A stretch of 61,617 nt of DNA from Acidobacteriaceae bacterium. GTDB lineage: Bacteria > Acidobacteriota > Terriglobia > Terriglobales > Acidobacteriaceae. The number at the start of each line of letters is the position of its first letter. Positions within the stretch are counted from its first letter, which is position 1. The stretch is from assembly GCA_003165795.1 (NCBI GenBank), contig PMWW01000169.1, positions 1 to 61,617 of the forward strand, read 5' to 3'. A program made the translations under genes and the position numbers. The notes under the pieces were generated by a model that did not search any database, was not told the origin of the DNA, and saw only the letters and a list, made by a program, of their open reading frames with translations. This document shows, piece by piece, positions 54,940 through 61,617 of the stretch.

Positions 54940-56547
54940 CTATTCCGCCGCCGGGTCGCAGGACTGCTCCGCCAGCGAAGCCAGCGTTGCTGCCGATCCT
55001 TGCATGGCAACCCGCTGATGATAGAACCAGAGCCCATGCAGACCACCTAATTCTTCGCCGCCGCCCGCGCGTCCCGGCCCGCCGTGCATTAACGACGGCA
55101 GCACAATTCCGTGTCCCGTGTGGCTGTCTCCAATGGATGGATCGACCAGCAGCAGCCGGCCGTGCGTCGTTCCCAGCGCGACTCCGGCTTCGGCCAAAAA
55201 AGCGGTGTCGTTGCTGAACACCGACGCTGCCAGAGATCCTCCTCCGCGTCGCGCCAGCTCAAACGCGTTCTCCTTGTCGCGATACGGAACTACCGTCGCA
55301 ACCGGGCCAAACACCTCCAGCTCATTCACGATCGCCGCGTCCGAACCGCTGCGCGCTTTCAGCAGTGTCGGCGGAACGAACGCACCCTTCTCTAGATTCG
55401 CGTCCATAGGTGAAAAGTCTTCTGGCCAGTAGGCAAATTCCGCTTGCGCCTTCAGCTTGCGAATCCCTTCTTCCACTGTCTTACGTTGTGTCATATTGAC
55501 CAGTGGCCCCATGTTTACCAGGGGATTCGCCGGGTCGCCCACCACGACCGCGCGCAATAGCGCCGCGATCGCTTCCCCTACTGCCGCGGCCCGCTCGGCG
55601 GGAACCAGCACCCGCCGGATGGCCGTGCACTTCTGCCCCGCTTTGATCGTCATCTCGCGCACCACTTCGCGCACGAAGAATCCGAACGCCACCGAATCCG
55701 GCGCCACGTCCGGTCCGAGCAGCGCGGCATTCAGACTATCGGCCTCAATGTTCACCCGCACATTCTGCTGCCGAATCCCTTTGTGCTGACGAATGCTTTC
55801 GCCGGTATCGGCCGAGCCGGTGAACGCAACCACATCGCCCAGTTGCAGATGATCGAGCAGATCGTTGGGCGAGCCGCAAAGAATCGAGAGCGCTCCCGGC
55901 GGAAGAATGCCAGCCTCGATCACCGCGCTCACCATCTCCTGCGCCAGCCACGCGGTTGAGGTCGCGGGCTTGGCAAGCACAGGAACGCCCGCCAACAGGC
56001 TTACCGCGGCTTTCTCCCACAGGCCCCACGCCGGAAAATTGAACGCATTGATGTGGACCGCGACTCCATCCAGCGGCACTCCCACGTGCAGCCCCTGGAA
56101 ATTCGCGTCGCGCGCCAGCCGCATCGGCGCTCCGTCACGCAGAAGGCGCGCATTGCCTAGTTTCGCAGCGATCTTGGCGAAGTACTTCAGCGTGCCAATC
56201 GAACCATCAACGTCGATGGAGGCATCTGCCTTGGTGTTCCCGGAGTTCTTGCGGGCAATCTCGAACCACTCGTCGCGCCCGCTCGCCAGCACATCGGCAA
56301 TCTTGCCCAACAGCTCGGCACGCTGGCCAAAGGTTAGCTGGCGCAGCTCCGCGCCTCCCACATTGCGGGAGTACTCCAGAGCCGACTTCAAGTCCAATCC
56401 TCTCGAACTTGCCCGCGCCAGCGCATCCCCCGTTGTGGGATTCACCAGCGCTGCGCCGCCTTCTGCGCCCACCTGCCATTTGCCGCCCAGGTAGCTTTGC
56501 AGCACCTTGGTGTCCGATGCCATTAGATTTTTCACTGTAGTCGCCAT
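54940..56547 (-). CDS. boxD: 3,4-dehydroadipyl-CoA semialdehyde dehydrogenase
   Basis: A 535-residue aldehyde dehydrogenase most like BoxD and the ALDH half of PaaZ. It oxidises the ring-cleavage product of the box pathway to 3,4-dehydroadipyl-CoA. Typical blocks: NFPAWGLWEKAA, FTGSADTGESIR, the Glu in NIEADSLNAALL, the catalytic Cys in GQKCTAIRRVLV and the C-terminal SIGDSHTGHGIVLPSLMHGGP. It follows the flavodoxin by 3 nt and is followed by the hydrolase after 1 nt. Confidence 0.9.
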   Translation of the reverse strand: MATTVKNLMASDTKVLQSYLGGKWQVGAEGGAALVNPTTGDALARASSRGLDLKSALEYSRNVGGAELRQLTFGQRAELLGKIADVLASGRDEWFEIARKNSGNTKADASIDVDGSIGTLKYFAKIAAKLGNARLLRDGAPMRLARDANFQGLHVGVPLDGVAVHINAFNFPAWGLWEKAAVSLLAGVPVLAKPATSTAWLAQEMVSAVIEAGILPPGALSILCGSPNDLLDHLQLGDVVAFTGSADTGESIRQHKGIRQQNVRVNIEADSLNAALLGPDVAPDSVAFGFFVREVVREMTIKAGQKCTAIRRVLVPAERAAAVGEAIAALLRAVVVGDPANPLVNMGPLVNMTQRKTVEEGIRKLKAQAEFAYWPEDFSPMDANLEKGAFVPPTLLKARSGSDAAIVNELEVFGPVATVVPYRDKENAFELARRGGGSLAASVFSNDTAFLAEAGVALGTTHGRLLLVDPSIGDSHTGHGIVLPSLMHGGPGRAGGGEELGGLHGLWFYHQRVAMQGSAATLASLAEQSCDPAAE

Positions 56548-56550
56548 GAT

Positions 56551-57024
56551 TTACGCCGTCTCCGATGAAGGCGCCAAATGCGCAACCCAGGGCACGACCC
56601 ATTGCGCCGCCAACTCTTCGGGCAAAGTACCCGAACTGGCGTCGTGCATCAGGATCTCGCCCGCCCGCTTGGCGCCAAGTTCCGCGAGCATCTTGTCGAA
56701 ACGTATGCCACCCTGGCAATACGTGTCTTTGTAAGTACGGTCGCCGAGCGCGATCACCCCATAGGTGACGCTGCTCAGATTCGGTTTCTCGGTTTCTAAA
56801 CTGTTGACCAGCGCCTGGGCGTTGTCGGGCACATCGCCAGCCCCGTAGGTCGAGATGCAAATGAGGAACGTGCCGCCGCCGTGAAAAGCTCTGGCGTCAA
56901 GATTGTCCATCACCTGGATGGTCGCCTGGTGTCCCGCCGTCTCCAGCGCCTGTTGTACTTCCTGCGCCACCATTTCAGCGGTTCCAGTCATGGTCCCCAC
57001 CAGGATGCTAATGCCAACGCCCAT
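56551..57024 (-). CDS. Flavodoxin (MioC-like), first gene of the boxD operon
   Basis: A 157-residue FMN-binding flavodoxin. The phosphate loop TMTGTAEMVAQ (VGTMTGTAE), STYGAGDVPDN and VIALGDRTYKDTYCQGG contact FMN. A short one-electron carrier of this type commonly reduces a cytochrome or oxygenase. The start at 57024 has GGGGA upstream. It opens the operon with boxD and is divergent from boxR. It may deliver electrons to the BoxB epoxidase, whose usual reductase BoxA is not in the window; this is inferred from position. Confidence 0.85.
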   Translation of the reverse strand: MGVGISILVGTMTGTAEMVAQEVQQALETAGHQATIQVMDNLDARAFHGGGTFLICISTYGAGDVPDNAQALVNSLETEKPNLSSVTYGVIALGDRTYKDTYCQGGIRFDKMLAELGAKRAGEILMHDASSGTLPEELAAQWVVPWVAHLAPSSETA

Positions 57025-57080
57025 GCTTTCGTCCCCACGCGGAAGCTGTTTTGCGCACGATTCTCTCCTCACCTGGCACT

Positions 57081-57108
57081 ATTATACGTGTGGTTCCGGA
57101 AGTATAAT
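57081..57108. promoter_or_regulatory. Back-to-back -10 elements of the flavodoxin/boxD operon and boxR
   Basis: ATTATAC (57081-57087) and GTATAAT (57102-57108) form an inverted repeat 14 nt apart. Each contains a TATAAT: on the minus strand about 57 nt before the flavodoxin ATG, on the plus strand 9 nt before the boxR GTG. A TGCA (57108-57111) touches the plus -10. No -35 is clear on either side. Confidence 0.6.
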
Positions 57109-57117
57109 GCATCCACT

Positions 57118-58089
57118 GTGGCCAGAAAGCGCGACATTGTGCATCTGGAGGGCAACGAGCAGGCCGAGAGTCCGGTCGACTCCGCCTCTTTGCCCGCCGG
57201 CCACGAGACAACGGACGAATCCCACTATCTTAAGCTGCTCGGCGAGCGAGTGCGCGAAACTCGCGCTCGCCGCGGCATGACCCGCAAGATCCTCGCCCGC
57301 GACTCCGAAATTTCGGAACGATACCTGGCACAGCTCGAAACCGGACAAGGCAACATCTCGATCCTATTACTGCGCCAGATCGCCGGCGCGCTCGACATTC
57401 CCGTCGAAGCCTTAGTGCTCGAAGGCCCCGAACCTCCCGTCGACTTAGTGCACATCACGGAATTCTTGCGCCGTCTCCCTGCGGCCGAATTAGTCGAAGC
57501 TCGCCGCCTGCTGGTGCAGCATTTCGGCAGAGTCGATCTCGAGGCTCGGCGTGGACGCATCGCAATGATCGGCTTGCGCGGCGCCGGCAAATCCACGCTG
57601 GGGGCCATGCTGGCGCATCGCCTCGAAGTTCCTTTCATCGAACTCGACCGCTTGATCGAGCAGGAAAGCGGCGTCGGCCTTAGCGCTATCTTCGATCTCT
57701 ATGGCCAAGGCGGATTCCGCCGGCTCGAACGTCGCTGTCTCGACCAGGTCATCGAACGGCACCCGCGCTTCGTGCTGGCGACGGGCGGCAGCCTGGTCTC
57801 CGAGCCGGCGACCTTCGAGCGCCTGCTCACCATGTGCTTCACCGTCTGGCTGCGAGCTACTCCGGAAGAGCATATGCAGCGCGTCATCGCCCAGGGCGAC
57901 ATGCGCCCCATGGCCGACAATCGCGAATCCATGTCCGACCTGAAACGCATCCTCGAAGTCCGCGGGCCGCTCTATCGCAAAGCCGACACGGCCATTAACA
58001 CCAGCAATCATGCGGTGAAGGAGTGCCTGCAGAGTCTGATTCGGGCGGTTCAAGAAAGCCAGGTGACGCTTGCCAGAAATGCACAATAA
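57118..58089 (+). CDS. boxR: BoxR-type regulator: XRE helix-turn-helix plus shikimate-kinase-like domain
   Basis: A 323-residue transcription regulator of the BoxR/BzdR family. The N-terminal helix-turn-helix lies at about 38-100 (LKLLGERVRETRARRGMTR, then ISERYLAQLETGQGN), and the C-terminal part (about 145-320) is shikimate-kinase-like with Walker A GLRGAGKST (152-160). In known members benzoyl-CoA binds this domain and relieves repression of box or bzd genes. The GTG at 57118 is preferred: it is 9 nt after a TATAAT, suggesting a leaderless message, and it puts the HTH at the N-terminus. The longer frame from 56881 overlaps the flavodoxin gene. Confidence 0.9.
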   Translation: MARKRDIVHLEGNEQAESPVDSASLPAGHETTDESHYLKLLGERVRETRARRGMTRKILARDSEISERYLAQLETGQGNISILLLRQIAGALDIPVEALVLEGPEPPVDLVHITEFLRRLPAAELVEARRLLVQHFGRVDLEARRGRIAMIGLRGAGKSTLGAMLAHRLEVPFIELDRLIEQESGVGLSAIFDLYGQGGFRRLERRCLDQVIERHPRFVLATGGSLVSEPATFERLLTMCFTVWLRATPEEHMQRVIAQGDMRPMADNRESMSDLKRILEVRGPLYRKADTAINTSNHAVKECLQSLIRAVQESQVTLARNAQ

Positions 58090-58124
58090 TGCGCCACCAT
58101 ATCTTCAGCAAAATGCACTATAAT
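58080..58124 (+). promoter_or_regulatory. boxC promoter with BoxR-like TGCA motifs
   Basis: TGCA-N6-TGCG (58080-58093) overlaps the end of boxR, and a further TGCA (58114-58117) lies directly before TATAAT (58119-58124). Known BzdR/BoxR operators are built on TGCA repeats in such positions. No strong -35 is seen. Confidence 0.5.
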
Positions 58125-58187
58125 TCATCTATCACTGTGGGGATTTGACCGCCTGACCATCGCTGTTCTGAGGAGAGTTCAACCTGC

Positions 58188-59855
58188 ATGTCTAACCTGA
58201 ACCAAGCGGAGCTCGTCACTTTTGACGTGGCTTCTGGAGAGTATCGCCATTGGCGGCTGACCATCGACGGCCGCATCGCGACCCTGGCCATGAACGTCGA
58301 TGAAGACGGTGGCTTGAAGCCCGGCTACAAGCTCAAGCTGAATTCTTATGACCTCGGCGTCGACATCGAACTGCACAATGTCCTGCAGAGCATTCGATTC
58401 GAGCATCCCGAGGTGGCTTGCGTCGTCTTGACCAGTGCTCGCGAGCGCATGTTCTGTGCTGGCGCCAATATTTACATGCTGGGCACTTCTACTCATGCGT
58501 GGAAGGTGAACTTCTGCAAGTTCACCAACGAGACCCGCAACGGCATGGAAGATTCCAGCCGTTACGACGGACTGAAGTTTCTTGCCGCACTTAACGGAAC
58601 CACTGCCGGCGGCGGCTATGAACTGGCTCTGGCCTGCGACGAGATCCTGCTGATCGACGATCGTTCCAGCGCGGTTAGCCTTCCGGAAGTTCCGCTGCTG
58701 GGCGTTCTGCCCGGCACCGGCGGCCTCACTCGCGTGGTCGATAAACGCAAAGTACGTCGCGACCTTGCCGACCTGTTCTGCACCAACCCCGACGGCGTGA
58801 AGGGCGAGCGTGCCAAAGAGTGGGGGCTGGTGGACGACATCGCAATTCCCGCGAAATTCCAGGATTCGGCTCGCGCCCGCGCGCAGGCGTTGGTGAACGA
58901 CTCCATCCGTCCCGCAGCTGCGAAAGGCATCAAGCTGAATCCGCTCGATCGCAAGATTGACGACCACGGTTATCACTATAAGCGCGTCGATGTGGTGTTC
59001 GATCGCAGCGCCCGCACAGTGACGCTGACGGTTCGTGCCCCCGAAGGCGATCAGCCGAAGACGGTCGACGCAATTCACGCTGCCGGCGATCAGTGGTGGC
59101 CGCTGGCCATGGCTCGCGAACTCGACGATGCCATCCTGATGCTGCGTGTCAATGAGGCGGAGCTTGGGTTGCTGCTGCTAAAGACGGGGGGCGACGCGCA
59201 AGCTGTTCTCGCCACCGACGCGGTGATGCTCGAGCACCGCAATGACTGGCTGGTGCGCGAGACAATCGGCATGTTGCGGCGGACCTTGGCTCGTCTCGAT
59301 GTCTCGTCGCGCAGCATGTACGCCATCCTTGAGCAGGGCTCCTGCTTTGCCGGAATTTTGTTCGAGCTGGCGCTGGCCGCCGACCGCAGCTACATGCTGG
59401 CGTTACCGGAAGAAGAGGCTGACTCGCCGAAAATCGCGGTCGATGATTTCAACTTCGGCCTTCTACCTGCCGTCAATGGACGCGGCCGTCTGGAAACGCG
59501 TTTCAGCGGTGACGCTAAACACATGGGCGCTGCCGTGGAAGCCAAGGGCAAGCTACTGGGAGCGGAAGAAGGTCTGCAGGCCGGTTTAGTGACCGTCTCC
59601 CCCGACGATCTCGACTGGGAAGACGAGGTGCGCATCGCCATCGAAGAGCGGGCCAGCCTCTCGCCCGATGCGCTCACCGGCCTGGAAGCCAGCCTGCGTT
59701 TCCCCGGTCCCGAAACTGTGGAGACCAAGGTATTCGGCCGACTTTCCGCATGGCAAAACTGGGTCTTCATTCGTCCGAATTCCACCGGCGAGCATGGCGC
59801 GCTCAAACTTTTCGGCACCGGAACGAAAGCGCGCTTCAGTTGGGAGAGAGTGTAG
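58188..59855 (+). CDS. boxC: 2,3-epoxybenzoyl-CoA dihydrolase
   Basis: A 555-residue crotonase-superfamily enzyme that opens the ring of 2,3-epoxybenzoyl-CoA with two waters, releasing formate. BoxC proteins are longer than simple enoyl-CoA hydratases, and this length fits. Crotonase blocks are in the N-terminal half: CAGANIYMLG (oxyanion loop), NGTTAGGGYELALACDE and PEVPLLGVLPGTGG. A second, diverged crotonase-like half follows. The stop TAG (59853-59855) is the first base(s) of a 131-bp repeat element. GAGGAG precedes the ATG. Confidence 0.93.
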   Translation: MSNLNQAELVTFDVASGEYRHWRLTIDGRIATLAMNVDEDGGLKPGYKLKLNSYDLGVDIELHNVLQSIRFEHPEVACVVLTSARERMFCAGANIYMLGTSTHAWKVNFCKFTNETRNGMEDSSRYDGLKFLAALNGTTAGGGYELALACDEILLIDDRSSAVSLPEVPLLGVLPGTGGLTRVVDKRKVRRDLADLFCTNPDGVKGERAKEWGLVDDIAIPAKFQDSARARAQALVNDSIRPAAAKGIKLNPLDRKIDDHGYHYKRVDVVFDRSARTVTLTVRAPEGDQPKTVDAIHAAGDQWWPLAMARELDDAILMLRVNEAELGLLLLKTGGDAQAVLATDAVMLEHRNDWLVRETIGMLRRTLARLDVSSRSMYAILEQGSCFAGILFELALAADRSYMLALPEEEADSPKIAVDDFNFGLLPAVNGRGRLETRFSGDAKHMGAAVEAKGKLLGAEEGLQAGLVTVSPDDLDWEDEVRIAIEERASLSPDALTGLEASLRFPGPETVETKVFGRLSAWQNWVFIRPNSTGEHGALKLFGTGTKARFSWERV

Positions 59856-59985
59856 GTAGAGCTGACCTTCAGGCCAGCGTGAAACGTGCGCTTCGAAAAC
59901 CTTTTTCATCGACAATTGCTTGCAGTTGTCGATGAAATTGCAAAATACATGTTCGCTGGACGCGACGCTAAGGCGCCGCTCTACC
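59855..59985. repeat. 131-bp three-hairpin element with GGTAGAGC ends
   Basis: Terminal perfect inverted repeats GGTAGAGC (59855-59862) and GCTCTACC (59978-59985). Inside: an imperfect CTGACC-TTCA-GGCCAG hairpin, a central 12-bp perfect stem (59904-59915 with 59926-59937), and GCGACGC-TAAG-GCGCCGC. The plan matches 32750-32882, but the central stem has an unrelated sequence. It fills the boxC-boxB gap and ends 17 nt before boxB. Confidence 0.85.
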
Positions 59986-60002
59986 GTGACTGGAGCTTCG
60001 CA

Positions 60003-61427
60003 ATGTCAATTAATTATCAAGACCGTATTCCTAACAACGTCGATCTCGGCTCCAACCGCACCCTACAGCGCGCGCTGGAGCACTGGCAGCCCGAGTTCCT
60101 CAACTGGTGGCAGGAACTGGGTCCGCGCGACTTTCAGGTTGCCGACGTTTACCTGCGCACGGCTACTTCGGTGGATGCCAAAGGCTGGGCGACCTACGGC
60201 TACGTGCGCATGCCCGATTATCGCTGGGGCATCTTTCTCGCCGGTCGCGATCCCGAGCGCCGCATCGGTTTTGGCGACAGCTACGGACAGGAAGTGTGGC
60301 AGCAGATTCCCGGCGAGTATCGCGCCACGCTGCGCCGCTTGATCGTCACCCAGGGCGACACCGAGCCCGCCTCGGTCGAGCAGCAGCGCATGTTGGGACA
60401 CATCGCTCCCTCGCTTTATGACATGCGCAATTTGTTTCAGGTGAATGTCGAAGAAGGCCGTCATCTGTGGGCAATGGTCTATCTGTTGCACGCCTACTTC
60501 GGCCGCGACGGCCGCGAGGAAGCGGAGGAGTTGCTGGAGCGCCACTCCGGCGACGCCGACAAGCCACGCATTCTCGGCACCTTCAACGAGCCCATTCGCG
60601 ACTGGCTCAGCTTCTTCATGTTCACCTACTTCACCGATCGCGATGGCAAGTTTCAACTGAAATCGCTGGCCGAGTCGAGCTTCGATCCGCTCGCCCGCAC
60701 GTGTTCTTTCATGTTGACCGAGGAAGCGCATCACATGTTCGTCGGCGACACCGGTATCAATCGCGTGGTCCGCCGCACGCTGGAAGTGATGAAGGAATTG
60801 GGCACGGAAGATCCCGCGGCCGTCCGTAACGCAGGTGCGATCGATTTGCCGACAGTTCAGAAGTATCTGAACTTCTGGTTCAGCTCGTCACTCGATCTGT
60901 TCGGCTCGGAGACATCTTCCAACGCTGCATCCTATTTCGCCAATGGTCTGAAGGGCCGTCCCGATGAATCGCGCTACGAAGACCACATCGCCACCGATCA
61001 GGCTTACGTCCTGGAAGTTCCCGATGGCAATGGCGGATTCAAGACCGAAGAGATTCCGATGCGCAATGCGATGAACGACGTCACCCGCGGCTCCTACGTT
61101 AAAGACTGCGACATGGGCGTCACGCGCTGGAATCGCGTGATCGAAAAGGCGGGATATTCCTTCCGGCTGTCGTTACCTTCGACGCGCTTCCGTCGCAACA
61201 TCGGAAGTTGGGCTGGCGTGCCGACCGACCCCACGGGAAAGCCGATCACGCAGGACGAGTTCAACGCGCAAATCGGCAACTGGCTGCCGAGCGACAGCGA
61301 TCGGGCCTACATCATGAGCTTGATGCATGGCGTCCACGAGCAAGGCAAGATGGCGGCCTGGATCGCGCCTCCCGACCGCGGCATCAACAACAACCCGGTG
61401 GATTACGAATACGTGAAGATGCATTAG
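60003..61427 (+). CDS. boxB: Benzoyl-CoA 2,3-epoxidase, subunit B
   Basis: A 474-residue di-iron oxygenase that forms 2,3-epoxybenzoyl-CoA from benzoyl-CoA with O2. Length and sequence fit BoxB. The iron-ligand pairs are seen as ExxH motifs: VNVEEGRH (about 151-154) and TEEAHH (240-244). A long segment RPDESRYEDHIATDQAYV follows in short pieces. The start at 60003 has GGAG upstream; the frame from 59886 only reads the repeat element. The stop codon TAG is the first part of a heptamer array. boxA, its usual reductase, is not present up to the window end. Confidence 0.93.
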   Translation: MSINYQDRIPNNVDLGSNRTLQRALEHWQPEFLNWWQELGPRDFQVADVYLRTATSVDAKGWATYGYVRMPDYRWGIFLAGRDPERRIGFGDSYGQEVWQQIPGEYRATLRRLIVTQGDTEPASVEQQRMLGHIAPSLYDMRNLFQVNVEEGRHLWAMVYLLHAYFGRDGREEAEELLERHSGDADKPRILGTFNEPIRDWLSFFMFTYFTDRDGKFQLKSLAESSFDPLARTCSFMLTEEAHHMFVGDTGINRVVRRTLEVMKELGTEDPAAVRNAGAIDLPTVQKYLNFWFSSSLDLFGSETSSNAASYFANGLKGRPDESRYEDHIATDQAYVLEVPDGNGGFKTEEIPMRNAMNDVTRGSYVKDCDMGVTRWNRVIEKAGYSFRLSLPSTRFRRNIGSWAGVPTDPTGKPITQDEFNAQIGNWLPSDSDRAYIMSLMHGVHEQGKMAAWIAPPDRGINNNPVDYEYVKMH

Positions 61428-61473
61428 GGCAGGGGCTGGAGGTTAGCGGCTAGGGGTTAGTGGCCAGGGGCTA
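61425..61473. repeat. Seven-nt periodic array (GGGGYTA type) at the boxB end
   Basis: GGGGCTG, GAGGTTA, GCGGCTA, GGGGTTA, GTGGCCA, GGGGCTA in phase, beginning at the boxB stop codon. Its units are the complement of those at 54097-54159, so the two arrays face each other across the box genes. Confidence 0.75.
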
Positions 61474-61498
61474 GATGCAGCCAGGGGCGAACAATCAT

Positions 61499-61590
61499 GG
61501 CCCAGCGCGTGACCGCTGGGTCTGGTTGACAGGCTAATTGGAGTCCCGTGGGGACGACACAGATTTTCTGACCGACGGCTGAGGCCGGAA
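61499..61590 (+). repeat. GTCCCGTAGGGACG-type intergenic repeat
   Basis: GGCCCAGC ... GCTGGGT ... GGAGTCCCGTGGGGACGACA followed by CAG. It matches the plan of 51904-51990. It lies in the last gene-free stretch of the window. Confidence 0.7.
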
Positions 61591-61617
61591 GCAAATTGCT
61601 AAGGAGACTCTGATTAA

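Noticed and set aside
53793-55217. A 474-codon plus-strand frame
   Set aside because: It is antisense to the thioesterase, hydrolase and boxD genes and reads Arg/His/Gln-rich text without motifs.
56881-57117. Longer N-terminus for boxR
   Set aside because: It overlaps the divergent flavodoxin gene and the promoter region, and family members start near the helix-turn-helix.

Overview
The window looks like a chromosomal segment of a heterotrophic, probably aerobic bacterium of the phylum Acidobacteriota (Terriglobia/Koribacter-like). This placement is an inference from content: high GC, a PEP-CTERM protein, putative-Ig (He_PIG) lipoproteins, DUF2911, YncE-like propellers, a fused E1 alpha/beta dehydrogenase, and a dense population of short intergenic palindromes. 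No rRNA, tRNA, CRISPR array, insertion-sequence transposase or prophage was seen. About 37 protein genes are supported, on both strands, mostly single genes or operons of two to four.

Layout. 0-5.5 kb: surface and secreted proteins (PEP-CTERM protein, a Tat-exported GH144/glycoamylase-like protein, an Ig-repeat lipoprotein). 5.6-22 kb: housekeeping and central carbon (aceE, a small membrane protein, an IscA/ErpA protein, a YncE-like lipoprotein, uvrB, a saccharopine dehydrogenase-like enzyme, DoxX, fused E1 alpha/beta, phosphoglycolate-phosphatase-like HAD, a membrane protein, transketolase). 22-28 kb: two FAD enzymes, GtrA, an aldo/keto reductase, a receiver-PP2C phosphatase. 28-35.5 kb: a half-length cyclic-glucan-synthase-like protein coupled to a 77-aa membrane protein, an ABC exporter and a DUF2911 protein. 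35.6-36.4 kb: a two-gene cassette, PIN-domain nuclease plus a small protein that looks Cas2/VapD-fold. 36.5-46.3 kb: an mdtABC-type RND efflux operon divergent from its two-component system. 46.5-53.4 kb: RNase T2, ZIP transporter, YchF, DUF4149 protein, a proline-rich secreted protein, a DECR-like SDR and phosphofructokinase.

53.6-61.4 kb is the most coherent pathway: an aerobic benzoyl-CoA (box) degradation cluster. A regulator of the BoxR type (XRE helix-turn-helix fused to a shikimate-kinase-like domain) leads boxC and boxB on the plus strand. A divergent minus-strand operon holds a flavodoxin, boxD, an alpha/beta hydrolase and a hotdog thioesterase. boxA and a benzoate-CoA ligase are not in the window. 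TGCA motifs overlap the candidate promoters, as in known BoxR/BzdR operators.

The intergenic DNA is unusually structured. I see (i) 131-133 bp three-hairpin elements with GGTAGAGC/GCTCTACC ends, each ending 15-17 nt before a start codon; (ii) intergenic arrays with a strict 7-nt period but different sequence at each site, all in 46-61.5 kb and often in inverted pairs; (iii) at least three further dispersed repeat families. These, the PIN/Cas2-like pair and the half-size glucan synthase are the least explained parts of the window.
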